From an uncultured Spirochaetaceae bacterium (GTDB lineage: Bacteria; Spirochaetota; Spirochaetia; Sphaerochaetales; Sphaerochaetaceae), in assembly GCA_944389015.1 (NCBI GenBank), contig CALXKS010000074.1, positions 1-64,000 on the forward strand: DNA of 64,000 bases, in the 5' to 3' direction. Positions 24,302-33,349 of this stretch are shown here, piece by piece (the stretch's first letter is position 1; every line of letters starts with the position of its first letter). Both the position numbers and the translations under genes were made by a program. The notes under the pieces were generated by a model. The model had not been told where the DNA came from. It did no database searches and saw only the letters and a program-made list of their open reading frames with translations.

Positions 24302-25192
24302 TTAGAACTCTATCAGCTCGTAATCCCTTGTTCCATAGCCGAGAGCTGCTGCGGCTTCAATCGTGTGGATTCCATTGCGGCTATTGACGCGCTCCATGAA
24401 GTGCTCCTTTCCTGGATCATCTGAGTTCATCACAAGATCGATGCATGCCTGATCGATCGCAACCGGATCGAGGGATGCAAGTATTCCTATATCCTTCATG
24501 CATGGATCTTCTGCAACCTGGCAGCAATCACAGTCAACGGATAGATTCTTCATCACATTTATGAATGCGATCCTTCCCTTGAAATAATCGACAACGCTCA
24601 TCGCTGCATCCGCCATGGCTTCGGCGAATTCGTCTTTTCCCGCATGCATCTTCCAGGTATCGAATCTGTCATCGGTCTTGCCAGCTGAATGGATCAGGGC
24701 CTTCCCTGCCCTGCTTGCGCATCCGATCGAAAGCTGCTTAAGAGCTCCGCCGTAACCGCCCATCGGATGCCCCTTGAAATGGGCAAGGACAATCATGGAA
24801 TCATAGTTCTCGATATTCTTTCCGACAACGTTCTGCTTCAGTATCTTCCCATGAGGTATCTGCCAGACCGCATCAGGTCCTTCTGCATCCATTAGATCTA
24901 CAGGAAAGTACTTAGTCCAACCATGCTCTTCGAGAAGCTTTCGGTGGGACTCAGTGTTATCGCGGACACCACCTGCGGCATCGCCATATGCTGTATTGCA
25001 CTCTACGATCGTGCCATCAAGCTCATCCACCATCGGCTTCCAGAACTCTGGATGGAGATAGTTCTGGTTTCCCTTCTCCCCCGAATGGATCTTCACAGCA
25101 ACCTTGCCTGGAAGTTCTATACCAAGCTTATGATACGCTTCTACGACTTTGCCAGGGGTTATCTCCTTAGTGAAATATACCTTTGCCTTCAT
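24302..25192 (-). CDS. DUF362 domain protein
   Basis: A 296-residue DUF362 protein: KVAVKIHSGEKGNQNYLHPEFWKPMVD, a TIVECNTAYGD motif and the ALKQLSIGCASRAGKALIHSAGK block are typical. Cysteines cluster in VDCDCCQVAEDPC (near residue 230), where some relatives carry ferredoxin-type clusters. Here the spacing does not match a full 2x[4Fe-4S] ferredoxin. Function of the family is unsettled; redox or metal-linked roles are suspected. Start chosen at 25190-25192, where GCGGAGG lies 5 bases upstream; an ATG 21 bases earlier overlaps the operator. Transcription is probably controlled by the two palindromes just upstream. Confidence 0.8.
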   Translation of the reverse strand: MKAKVYFTKEITPGKVVEAYHKLGIELPGKVAVKIHSGEKGNQNYLHPEFWKPMVDELDGTIVECNTAYGDAAGGVRDNTESHRKLLEEHGWTKYFPVDLMDAEGPDAVWQIPHGKILKQNVVGKNIENYDSMIVLAHFKGHPMGGYGGALKQLSIGCASRAGKALIHSAGKTDDRFDTWKMHAGKDEFAEAMADAAMSVVDYFKGRIAFINVMKNLSVDCDCCQVAEDPCMKDIGILASLDPVAIDQACIDLVMNSDDPGKEHFMERVNSRNGIHTIEAAAALGYGTRDYELIEF

Positions 25193-25207
25193 ATTGCCTC
25201 CGCATTC

Positions 25208-25256
25208 TGACATAGTGTCAGCAATAGTAATGTACAGTCATTCTGACACTGCGTCA
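25208..25256. promoter_or_regulatory. Tandem operators TGACA-N3-TGTCA-like
   Basis: TGACATAGTGTCA (25208-25220) is a 13-bp near-perfect dyad. TGACACTGCGTCA (25244-25256) is a second copy, and both are preceded by ATTC. Centres are 36 bp apart, close to whole helical turns. They lie between two divergent genes, so a dimeric repressor or activator could control one or both. Confidence 0.6.
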
Positions 25257-25270
25257 ATATCATTGCTTTG

Positions 25271-25299
25271 TTGCGGATCGCATCATGATACTGTATCCT
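25271..25299 (+). promoter_or_regulatory. Promoter with -10 box 6 bases before ATG
   Basis: TTGCGG (25271-25276), 17-base spacer, TATCCT (25294-25299), then GTTTCC and ATG at 25306. No ribosome binding site. A leaderless mRNA is predicted. Confidence 0.6.
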
Positions 25300-25305
25300 G
25301 TTTCC

Positions 25306-26025
25306 ATGGATGCAGCAGAGGTCAGAGAGCTCGTTAACTTACTGGATACCCGTTCAGATTTTGATCCAGAAGCAGCAACTTCTTTCATTGAAAGACATGG
25401 CATGCCTTCCGATGCCCTTCTTATCCATGAGATGCAGAACCTTGATGATGCAGCGCTTGAGCGCATTATCTGCAATTCAGAGAGAATCGGCTCCACCAGA
25501 GAGATCAGGAATGCAGCAGAGACAGTAATGATAATACGGAGGGAGGTCGAGGCAGCTGCCAGCAAGATCCAGAAGGAAAGCGATGCGAGGCTGATGCGCA
25601 TGGAACGGTCATACACTGCGATCTTCGCAGTATTCACCGTCATTGTCTTCGCTCTTGCAGGTGGGATATTCCTTGCTCTTGCCGGAATCGGGATATCCTA
25701 CTCTGATGGGAATATCGTGCACCTCCGCACAGCCATACTCATCATCGGAGCATTCTTCCTCACAGTGCTTTCGATAATAATCAAACTTGTATCATCGCTT
25801 GTACCGCCGATGCAGAAAAAGGAGAAGCGCAGTCTCCCTGCAAGATTCATTGCAGCGCTGAAGCAGCCGATTGCAATTGCTATGCTCTTTCTTATCGTCG
25901 GCATAGTGACATCGGAAGCGGATACAGCAAATACAGATACGGACAGTGGGCAGACCAGCTCAGCTGTCCAGAATACACTCAGCAATGTGATACCGATCGC
26001 AGAGGATATACTCATAGATCTTTAG
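25306..26025 (+). CDS. Unrecognised three-helix membrane protein
   Basis: A 239-residue protein with no family I recognise. Residues 1-100 are charged and helical with a coiled-coil-like stretch (AAETVMIIRREVEAAASKIQKESD). Three membrane helices follow (about 108-132, 148-170 and 195-213), and the short C-terminal tail is acidic and Thr/Ser-rich. The start is set at 25306 because the -10 box sits 6 bases upstream; an ATG at 25285 would lie upstream of that box. It is 8 bases from the CoA-disulfide reductase gene, so co-transcription is very likely and a redox or stress-linked membrane role is possible but unproven. Confidence 0.65.
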   Translation: MDAAEVRELVNLLDTRSDFDPEAATSFIERHGMPSDALLIHEMQNLDDAALERIICNSERIGSTREIRNAAETVMIIRREVEAAASKIQKESDARLMRMERSYTAIFAVFTVIVFALAGGIFLALAGIGISYSDGNIVHLRTAILIIGAFFLTVLSIIIKLVSSLVPPMQKKEKRSLPARFIAALKQPIAIAMLFLIVGIVTSEADTANTDTDSGQTSSAVQNTLSNVIPIAEDILIDL

Positions 26026-26033
26026 GAGGGAAA

Positions 26034-27662
26034 ATGAGAGTTCTGATCATAGGAGGAGTCGCAGCTGGAGCAAGCGCTGCGGCAAGGCTCAGAAGGCTTG
26101 ATGAGAGTGCAGAGATAATCATCATAGAGAGAAGCGGATATATATCATATGCGAACTGCGGACTGCCCTATTATGTAGGCGGTGTAATCGAAAGCAAGGC
26201 GTCTCTTACTCTTCAGACACCGGAAAGCTTCTGGAGCCGCTTCCGGATTGAGGCAAGGGTAAGAACAGAGGCTGTGAGCATAGACAGGAAGGCAAAGACT
26301 GTGCTTCTCAGGGATCTTTCATCAGGAAGGGAGTACAGCGAGAGATACGATAAGCTGATACTCTCCCCTGGAGCAGAGGCCATCGTGCCACCGTTTCCTG
26401 GAATAGATAGCAGCAGGATCTACAAGCTCAGGCATACAGAGGATGCATTCATTCTCCGGGATGCAGCTCTTGCGGCAAGGAAAGCCATCGTGATCGGAGG
26501 AGGATTCATCGGTCTTGAGACTGCCGAGAATCTCAGGCATATGGGCCTTGATGTCACTATCATCCAGCTTCTGGACCATGTTTCGAATCTGTCGCGGGAT
26601 ATGGCTTCCTTCATTCATAGGGAGATCAGGGAGAATGGGATAGATCTCCATCTTGAAGAAGGAGTCAAGGCATTTGAGGAGACAGGCTCAGGCATCAGCG
26701 TCATCACAGATAAAGGCTCCTATGAAGCGGACTTCGCTGTCCTTGCGATCGGGGTGCGTCCTGACTCGAAGCTTGCAGTGGAAGCAGGACTTGAGACTGA
26801 CAGAAGAGGCTCCATCATCGTATCAGATACAATGAGAACCTCCGATCCTGATATCTATGCAGCAGGAGATGCTGTGGCAGTAAGGAACTCTGTATCGGGC
26901 GAGACCGGGATGATAGCGCTTGCAGGCCCTGCGAACAAGGAAGGCCGCATAGCAGCAGACAATATCGCGGAATATGAGAGCCACTACAGAGGAGCCAGCG
27001 GGGTATCGGCGATGAAGGTATTCTCTATGACAGCGGCCTCCGCGGGAATCACGGAGGAGAATGCGAAGCGTCTTGGTCTTGATTATGATATCGCAATGAC
27101 GTATCAGGCAGACCATGCATCCTACTACCCTGGAAGCCAGATGATGATGCTGAAGCTCATCTACGAGAAGACCACTGGACGTGTGCTTGGAGGAGAGGCT
27201 GCAGGAAAAGCAGGAACAGACAAGCGCATTGACAGGATATCGATGGCAGCAGCGATGGGAATGACGGTGCAGGATCTTGCCGATCTTGATTTCGCATATG
27301 CCCCACCCTACTCCTCAGCCAAGGATCCCGTGAACATCCTGGGATACATCGCTTCGAACAAGATGAAGGGAATACTTGAGGAGTTCCGTCCCGATGATGC
27401 TGACAGCATCGACTTCTCATCATCCATACTTGTCGACCTGAGGACTCCGGAAGAGGTAAAGGGCGGCATGATAAAAGGTGCGATCAACATCCCGCTGGAT
27501 GATCTGAGGGATAACCTCGATAGGCTCGACAGATCAAAGATGATATATGTCTACTGCAGGAGCGGACAGCGAAGCTACATAGGATACAGGATACTCCGAG
27601 GCCACGGTTTCAAGGCAAAGTCTCTCAGCGGGGGCTACCTGATGTACTCCTATACGCATTAA
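26034..27662 (+). CDS. CoA-disulfide reductase with C-terminal rhodanese domain
   Basis: A 542-residue flavoprotein. FAD-binding GGVAAGASAAARLRR at residues 7-21, redox cysteine in SYANCGLPYYVGG (C42), NAD(P)H-binding GGGFIGLETAENL near 152, and FAD motif IYAAGDAV near 275. The C-terminal rhodanese domain (about 450-542) has active-site loop YCRSGQRS (C508). This single-cysteine CoADR-RHD architecture reduces CoA disulfide, persulfides or polysulfide and can act as NADH oxidase. A role in thiol balance or sulfur reduction under oxidative stress fits an anaerobe. GGAGG lies 6 bases before the ATG. It converges with azlD, overlapping it by 4 bases. Confidence 0.9.
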   Translation: MRVLIIGGVAAGASAAARLRRLDESAEIIIIERSGYISYANCGLPYYVGGVIESKASLTLQTPESFWSRFRIEARVRTEAVSIDRKAKTVLLRDLSSGREYSERYDKLILSPGAEAIVPPFPGIDSSRIYKLRHTEDAFILRDAALAARKAIVIGGGFIGLETAENLRHMGLDVTIIQLLDHVSNLSRDMASFIHREIRENGIDLHLEEGVKAFEETGSGISVITDKGSYEADFAVLAIGVRPDSKLAVEAGLETDRRGSIIVSDTMRTSDPDIYAAGDAVAVRNSVSGETGMIALAGPANKEGRIAADNIAEYESHYRGASGVSAMKVFSMTAASAGITEENAKRLGLDYDIAMTYQADHASYYPGSQMMMLKLIYEKTTGRVLGGEAAGKAGTDKRIDRISMAAAMGMTVQDLADLDFAYAPPYSSAKDPVNILGYIASNKMKGILEEFRPDDADSIDFSSSILVDLRTPEEVKGGMIKGAINIPLDDLRDNLDRLDRSKMIYVYCRSGQRSYIGYRILRGHGFKAKSLSGGYLMYSYTH

Positions 27663-27970
27663 GCTCCCATAGCCATCAGCATTCCCGTTGTCGAGAGCAG
27701 GGCGATGACTATTGCAAGAATCATCGGTCCTTTGAGATAGGATGTGAGGAAAGCGGCGGAAACGCCAGCAAGCCCTGCGATCCACAGAGGGCCGAAGTCC
27801 GTAAGCGCAAGCGGGAATATCAGGGCACCGAGGGATGCCACAGGCAGCAGTAGCATGCACTTGCGTATAAAGCGTGGAAGCTTCTTAAGGAATGATGATG
27901 CGAAGTATGGGATTATGCGGGGAAGAAGCGTCACTGCAGAGCATGTGAGTATAAGCACGATCTTATTCAA
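27659..27970 (-). CDS. azlD: AzlD-type small subunit of a branched-chain amino acid exporter
   Basis: A 103-residue membrane protein with about four helices, including LPRIIPYFASSFLKKLPRFIRKCMLLLPVASLGALIFPLAL, characteristic of AzlD. It partners with AzlC to export branched-chain amino acids or analogues. I choose the TTG at 27968-27970 because AAGGAGG is placed correctly for it and the protein then begins LNKIVLILTCSAVTLLPR; a longer frame would run 87 bases further into azlC. The gene overlaps azlC by 8 bases. Confidence 0.82.
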   Translation of the reverse strand: MNKIVLILTCSAVTLLPRIIPYFASSFLKKLPRFIRKCMLLLPVASLGALIFPLALTDFGPLWIAGLAGVSAAFLTSYLKGPMILAIVIALLSTTGMLMAMGA

Positions 27971-28667
27971 TTCCAGCCTCCTTGTCGGTATAGATGAAAG
28001 CGCCGAATACGGTTGCCGCGATAAGCGAGATAAGGAATGAAAGACCTGTCGACACACCTGCAGCGATGATCAGCACGGAGTTCAGCGCTGCAGATACCGC
28101 TGCTGTCAGGAGAGCCTTGCCATTCTTCCTTGTCTCCCCTCCGAGGAGGGATGCGAACATCGCATATACAGTGATCACAGCAGCCTTCTGCACGACATCG
28201 GGAAGGAACGTTCCCGCCGCATATCCTACAGCAGTGCCTGACACCCATCCAGAGTAGGATGTGAAGATAAGACCAGCCATATATGTGTATGGAAGCTTTA
28301 TTCCCTTGAAGGATGCGACAGCAAAGACCTCATCGGTCGTACCGAATCCGCACATCAGCCTTCCTGGAACGGACTTAGGCCTAGCAAGCCTTCCTGAAAG
28401 AGAAGCTGCCATGAAGATATAGCGGCTGTTTATGAAGAATACGGAGAGCGCTATGCCGAGAAGGAAAGTTCCTGCATTATAGAGATTCATCATCAGGAAC
28501 TGCCCGGAACCTGCGAAGTTCGTGATGCTGACAAGAACGCCCTCCACGAATGTGAAGCCGCTTGTACGTGTCAGAAGTCCGAATGCAAGCGCTGTCGTGA
28601 AGTAACCGAGGAAGATGGGGAAGCCATCCCTGATTCCATCCCTGATCTCTTTCTTTGCACTACCCAT
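27963..28667 (-). CDS. azlC: AzlC-type large subunit of a branched-chain amino acid exporter
   Basis: A 234-residue protein with six or seven membrane segments and the AzlC signature GYFTTALAFGLLTRTSGFTFVEGVLVSITNFAGSGQFLMMNL. FINSRYIFMAASLSGRL and LMCGFGTTDEVFAVA are further family motifs. With AzlD it forms an exporter of the LIV-E family. It overlaps the preceding FAD-protein gene by 8 bases and azlD by 8 bases, giving a tightly coupled three-gene operon. Confidence 0.9.
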   Translation of the reverse strand: MGSAKKEIRDGIRDGFPIFLGYFTTALAFGLLTRTSGFTFVEGVLVSITNFAGSGQFLMMNLYNAGTFLLGIALSVFFINSRYIFMAASLSGRLARPKSVPGRLMCGFGTTDEVFAVASFKGIKLPYTYMAGLIFTSYSGWVSGTAVGYAAGTFLPDVVQKAAVITVYAMFASLLGGETRKNGKALLTAAVSAALNSVLIIAAGVSTGLSFLISLIAATVFGAFIYTDKEAGIE

Positions 28668-30186
28668 TGAAATCCCTCCTGAGGCTCAGAGCCGCCTCAG
28701 ATCCATCAATCGCAGCGGAAACTATTCCCCCTGCATACCCCGCGCCTTCTCCTGCAGGATAAAGTCCCCTGCCCTGATGCATCGAATCATCACGGAGAAT
28801 GCGCACAGGAGAGGATGTCCTGGTCTCTGCCGCAATCACAGTGCCATCAGCGGTCAGGAACCGTCCTCTTGTCATATCGGAGAACGCGAGGAAACCAGCC
28901 CTCAGCGATGATACGACAACTGGGGGCAGGATGTCATCAAGACGGGAGGCCTTCAGCCCCGGTCTGTAAGTGGACTCAGCGAGAGTACCGGAAGGTCTGT
29001 CGAAGCAGAAATCCGTCATGCGCTCTGCAGGAGCTATGAAGCCCGGAATGAATGAAGATCGCTCAATCGATTCGATATACCTCATGACGCGGAAAGGATC
29101 ATCTCCATCGATCTCCTCCTTCCGTATCTCGGTTATCATGCCGCTGTTGGCCCACCGGCCACGCCTTGATGCAGGGGACATGCCATTTATGACCAACAGG
29201 CCCTCCTCCGTGGATGCGGGAACCACAGAGCCTCCTGGGCACATGCAGAATGAGTAGACTCCCCTTCCATTGACCTGTGTCTTGAAGGAATATGATGCTG
29301 GAGGGAGAAAGGAGCTGCGTTTCCCGACTGCATGGTACTGGATCGAATCAATCAGGGACTGTGGCTGCTCAAGGCGGACCCCTACTGCAGTGCTCTTTGC
29401 CTCAAGCGCGAAACCATCCTTCAGAAGAAAGGAATATACATCCTTTGCGCTATGGCCAGCTGCAAGTATCACAGGACCGGCAATCTCCTCTCCGCTCTCA
29501 AGGCATGCCCCCTTCACCTCATCGCCCGATCTTATCAGGCCTGTCACCCTGGATGAGAATCTGACCTCCCCGCCGCTTGCTGTTATCGTGCGTCTTATGT
29601 TCTCAATGATTCCTGGAAGCCTGTCAGAGCCTATATGCGGGTGCGAGTCATAGAGGATCGACTCATCGGCTCCATGCTGGACAAAAAGACGGAGTATCCT
29701 GCCCACGTCCCCCCTCTTCACGGATCTTGTATACAGCTTTCCATCGGAGTAAGCACCGGCTCCGCCTTCCCCGAATGCATAGTTCGACTCAGGATCAAGT
29801 ATGCCCTTCTGTGAAAGCAAGGCAGTATCCATACGGCGCGAATGGACATCCTTCCCGCGCTCAAGGACTATCGGACGGATACCGTTCTCGATCAGAGTCA
29901 GCGCGGCAAAAAGCCCTGCAGGCCCGGCTCCAACGACAACTGCAGCGGGAGAAGCGCCGACATAGGGGAATATGACAGGATTCTCCACAGCAGGATCCTC
30001 GCCTATATAAACGCGGATCCTTTCATTTATCTTTATATCCTTCCTTCTTGCATCGATGCTCTTCCTGAGGATTGTCATATGGGCAATATCATCGGAAGAG
30101 ACTGAAAGCTTAACTGAAACGGCGCGCCTTCTTCCATCATCATTCTGCTCCTCGGGCCGGAGCACTATATCGATATCCCTGACCAT
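28660..30186 (-). CDS. FAD-dependent oxidoreductase of the FAD/NAD(P)-binding 'dehydrogenase' family
   Basis: A 508-residue flavoprotein. An N-terminal 80-residue domain precedes a Rossmann FAD site VVVGAGPAGLFAALTLIENG near residue 95. GEGGAGAYSDGKLYTR near 150 is diagnostic of this conserved, uncharacterised family, and a C-terminal GEGAGYAGGIVSAAIDG motif closes the FAD site. The real catalytic activity is unknown; relatives are loosely related to flavin-dependent reductases such as HI0933/YtfP. Start is the ATG at 30184-30186 with TACAAT 6 bases upstream and no ribosome binding site. It heads the operon with azlC and azlD. Confidence 0.85.
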   Translation of the reverse strand: MVRDIDIVLRPEEQNDDGRRRAVSVKLSVSSDDIAHMTILRKSIDARRKDIKINERIRVYIGEDPAVENPVIFPYVGASPAAVVVGAGPAGLFAALTLIENGIRPIVLERGKDVHSRRMDTALLSQKGILDPESNYAFGEGGAGAYSDGKLYTRSVKRGDVGRILRLFVQHGADESILYDSHPHIGSDRLPGIIENIRRTITASGGEVRFSSRVTGLIRSGDEVKGACLESGEEIAGPVILAAGHSAKDVYSFLLKDGFALEAKSTAVGVRLEQPQSLIDSIQYHAVGKRSSFLPPASYSFKTQVNGRGVYSFCMCPGGSVVPASTEEGLLVINGMSPASRRGRWANSGMITEIRKEEIDGDDPFRVMRYIESIERSSFIPGFIAPAERMTDFCFDRPSGTLAESTYRPGLKASRLDDILPPVVVSSLRAGFLAFSDMTRGRFLTADGTVIAAETRTSSPVRILRDDSMHQGRGLYPAGEGAGYAGGIVSAAIDGSEAALSLRRDFNG

Positions 30187-30192
30187 GCGGCG

Positions 30193-30251
30193 ATTGTACC
30201 TGATTAATGCTTGATGATGCAATTCACAGAAAGACCTGGAATATGTAGAAT
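30193..30251. promoter_or_regulatory. Back-to-back divergent promoters, both leaderless type
   Basis: Minus strand: TTGCAT (30217-30222), 18-base spacer, TACAAT (30193-30198), 6 bases, ATG (30186). Plus strand: TTCACA (30223-30228), 17-base spacer, TAGAAT (30246-30251), 6 bases, GTG (30258). The two -35 boxes touch, so the 71-bp intergenic region consists almost wholly of two promoters with no room for leaders. Confidence 0.72.
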
Positions 30252-30257
30252 CACGGT

Positions 30258-32111
30258 GTGAATATCCTATCAATAGAGAATCTTTCCAAGACGCTTAATG
30301 ATGAACCGCTCTTTGAGAATGCCACGCTGGGGCTTGAGGAGGGAGAGAAAGCCGGCATAGTCGGCAGGAACGGATCGGGGAAATCAACATTCCTCAAGGC
30401 CATTGCCGGAATCATCGTCCCGGATGATGGGAAGATATCGATGAAGAACGGCACGAACCTCTTCTATCTTCCCCAGGACATCGCTTTCAGGGATGGAGCG
30501 ACAATCACCGATTTCTTCTATGACTCAGATAATCCCGTCATAAGGAAGCTTGCTGAGTACAGAGCATCCATAGAAGAGGGACGGAGCGACAGCCAGAGGC
30601 TCTTTGATGAGATCGAGAAGGACAACCTCTGGGAAGCGGAAAGAAGATTCGAAGGATACCTTGGGAAGCTCGGAATGGCAGAGCCCCTGACAAAGAGGAT
30701 GTCGGAGCTCTCCGGCGGGGAGCAGAAGAAGACAGCGATAGCAAGAGCGCTCTCAGTCTCCCCTGACCTCCTGCTTCTCGATGAACCGACGAACCATCTT
30801 GATATCCCGTCGATCGAATTCCTGGAGAACTGGATATCGGAAAGCAGCGCTGCTGTGATCATCGTCACCCATGACAGGCACATTCTCAACCAGTGCTGTT
30901 CCTCCATATGGGAGCTGGACAGAAAGCGCTTCTACCGCCATCCCGGATCGTTCTCCGAATATCTGGAAAGACGCGAAGAGCGCATAAGGATGAACGAGAA
31001 GGAGCAGGAAAGGCTTGAGACTATACTGAGAAGAGAGCGCAAGTGGCTTCTCAGAGGGCCAAAGGCCAGGACTGGTAAGGATAAGAACAGGAAGGACAGG
31101 ATAGAGGAGATGGAAGACTCCCTCCACTCCGTCAGGGATCCTAAGCAGAAAGAGTTCACTTCCGGTGCGAGAAGGATGGGAAAGAAGGTTCTGGAAGCGG
31201 AGAATATAGCCAAGGGCTATGATGGGAAGATGCTCTTCTCATCATTCACATTCTCATTCCAGAAAGGACAGAGGATCGGACTTATAGGAAGCAACGGCTC
31301 CGGAAAATCCACCCTCCTTGATATCCTCACAGGACGGACAGAACCAGATGAGGGAACTATAGACAAGGGTGTGAACACGCACTTCGGATACTATGATCAG
31401 ATGGGCCGCGATCTCCGGTCCGATAAGACCATCATCGAATATGCCGAGGATATCGGGAAGACAATAAGGCTATCTGACAAGGAAGAGATGAGCGCATCAT
31501 CATTTCTGGAGCGCTTCGGATTTCCTCCACGCATGCAGCGGACTCCTGTCGGCATGCTATCTGGAGGGGAAAGGCGCAGACTCTACCTCATAACAAGGCT
31601 TCTGTCCAACCCTAACTTCCTCATCCTCGATGAGCCTACCAATGATCTGGATATAGAGACGATAGAGAACCTTGAGGACTATATCTCCTCTTTCAGCGGC
31701 ACTGTGATGATAACATCCCATGACCGCACATTCCTCGATATTGCAACGGAGATGCTCCTTGTCATAAAGGATGGAAGGATAACCCTCTTTCCCGGTAACT
31801 ACACAGAGTGGAAGGAAAGAGAGGATGAGGAGAGGAAAGAGGAAGCTCCGAAGGAAAAACCGAAGGCAGAACGCAGGGAAAGAGAGAGGAAGGGCCTCAC
31901 ATACAGAGAGAAGAAGGAGCTTGAGGAGATTGAATCGAAGATAGCGGAAACAGAGGAGCTTATCGCAATCCTCGAAGCATCCTTCGCCTCTGCAGCCACT
32001 GATGAATACGGAACGATAGCTGAGAGGACGAAGCTATACAATGATAAGAAAGCAAAGCTTGAGGAGATGACAGAGCGCTGGATGGAACTTGAGGAAAAGA
32101 ACGAAGGATAA
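30258..32111 (+). CDS. ABC-F family ATPase
   Basis: A 617-residue soluble protein with two ABC domains and no membrane part. Walker A motifs are VGRNGSGKST (near 37) and IGSNGSGKST (near 350), signatures are LSGGEQKKTA and LSGGERRRLY, and Walker B motifs are LLLDEPTNHLD and LILDEPTNDLD. The linker (about 240-300) is charged and matches the P-site tRNA interaction motif region. A C-terminal coiled coil, about residues 515-617, resembles that of Uup. The family acts on ribosomes as translation factors or antibiotic protection proteins; Uup-like is the best guess from the C-terminal coiled coil. Starts at GTG, no ribosome binding site. Confidence 0.88.
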   Translation: MNILSIENLSKTLNDEPLFENATLGLEEGEKAGIVGRNGSGKSTFLKAIAGIIVPDDGKISMKNGTNLFYLPQDIAFRDGATITDFFYDSDNPVIRKLAEYRASIEEGRSDSQRLFDEIEKDNLWEAERRFEGYLGKLGMAEPLTKRMSELSGGEQKKTAIARALSVSPDLLLLDEPTNHLDIPSIEFLENWISESSAAVIIVTHDRHILNQCCSSIWELDRKRFYRHPGSFSEYLERREERIRMNEKEQERLETILRRERKWLLRGPKARTGKDKNRKDRIEEMEDSLHSVRDPKQKEFTSGARRMGKKVLEAENIAKGYDGKMLFSSFTFSFQKGQRIGLIGSNGSGKSTLLDILTGRTEPDEGTIDKGVNTHFGYYDQMGRDLRSDKTIIEYAEDIGKTIRLSDKEEMSASSFLERFGFPPRMQRTPVGMLSGGERRRLYLITRLLSNPNFLILDEPTNDLDIETIENLEDYISSFSGTVMITSHDRTFLDIATEMLLVIKDGRITLFPGNYTEWKEREDEERKEEAPKEKPKAERRERERKGLTYREKKELEEIESKIAETEELIAILEASFASAATDEYGTIAERTKLYNDKKAKLEEMTERWMELEEKNEG

Positions 32112-32170
32112 TCCATCTTAACTTATCATTATCTGTTTTTCTCGTTCGTATTTTTATCTTTAATGATAAA

Positions 32171-33087
32171 ATGAAAGAAAGAGATACTTTTATGATTCTT
32201 GAAAACGCAAAGATCATACTTAATGACAAAGTCATTGATGGTTCTGTGAGGATAGATGGCACTTCTATCGCTGAGGTATCAGAAGGATATATCAGCGGAG
32301 AGGACCGCCTTGATATCCACAGTCTGTATCTTGCCCCTGGGATCATCGAGCTCCACTCCCACGGAGGCGGGGATATGACTTCCTCGATGACGATGATGAG
32401 GCGATCATAAGAGCATCGGAAGCCCATCTTGAGTATGGCGTGACATCGATACTGCCGACGGCGGTCTCCACATCGGATGAGGCACCCTTCCGCTTCATAG
32501 ACAGATATCTGGGAATCGATAAGAAGATCCACCCAACCTCATCGGAATACATCTTGAGGGGACATTCTTCTCAGCAAAGGAGAAAGGTGCGATTCATCCG
32601 CGCTGTAGACATCCCATACACTATGAGCATCCTCGAGAAGGCTGAGGGGACAGAGAGGCGCGGGTCATTCGCCCCTGAGCTTGATGGAGCTGAAGAGTTC
32701 ATGGACAGACTCAATGCAGAAGGAGTGATGCTCTCCGCGGCCCATACATCCGCTGCATATGATGATATCTCAAGAGCATATGATCATGGACTGAAGATGC
32801 TGACACACTTCTACTCCGGGATGTCCACGATGACAAAGGACAAAGGAGAAAAGATCCTTGGAACGGTAGAGAGCGGATACCTCATCGACGATCTGTATAC
32901 GGAGATCATACAAGATGGGTATCATCTTCCGCCTGAGCTACTTAAGTTCATATTCCGCTTCAAGCGCAATGAGAGGATCACAGGCTGCTCTGACAGCATG
33001 AGAGCTGCAAGGATGGAAGAAGGTCCTTCACCACAATCACAAAGTCTGTCGATCATCGGTCCCTGCTACGATCCTCAAGACGCATAG
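32171..33087 (+). pseudogene. nagA: Decayed N-acetylglucosamine-6-phosphate deacetylase gene
   Basis: The frame starting at 32171 gives a normal NagA beginning (LAPGIIELHSHGGG) but is lost at the G-run near 32367-32371; adding one base restores YDFLDDDEEAIIRASEAHLEYGVTSILPT in another frame. The family motif LEGTFFSAKEKGAIHP is read in the third frame at 32553-32600. The next part (SILEKAEGT...FAPELDGAEEFMDRLNAEGVMLSAAHTSA, TGCSDSMRAA) returns to the second frame. Homology then stops, so the C-terminal quarter is missing. At least three lesions make this a pseudogene. The substrate pathway would have been amino-sugar catabolism. Confidence 0.85.
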
Positions 33088-33158
33088 GGACTGGAATCTC
33101 TTCATCGACAGCCAGTCAGTATCAAGACTCACTGGTATCACAGAGTGAAAAGCAACTA

Positions 33159-33252
33159 CATAGGAGGCGCCTGTCTCACCTCCTATGGAATGGTCAGAAA
33201 ATGGCATTCCAGGAAAAGAACCTGATGCACTCAAAGAGGAGGAATAGCCTCC
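33159..33252. other. Cluster of three short hairpins in a gene-free stretch
   Basis: CATAGGAGG / CCTCCTATG (33159-33167, 33179-33187), GGAATG / CATTCC (33187-33192, 33205-33210) and GGAGG / CCTCC (33238-33242, 33248-33252). They follow the broken nagA end within the 33088-33481 gap. No T-run, promoter or long frame accompanies them. They may be RNA structure or debris of a deleted gene. Confidence 0.45.
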
Positions 33253-33349
33253 CACCTTCCGAGCCAGGAGCATCAGGAATCATTCCAATGCAGGTTCTCA
33301 TCGAGCCATGCAATCCATCCTTTCCCAATCATTATCTTTGAAATCCTGC

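Noticed and set aside
33159-33252. CRISPR-like array in the hairpin and repeat region 33150-33470
   Set aside because: Only two 34-bp copies with one spacer and differing hairpins; no cas genes anywhere in the window.
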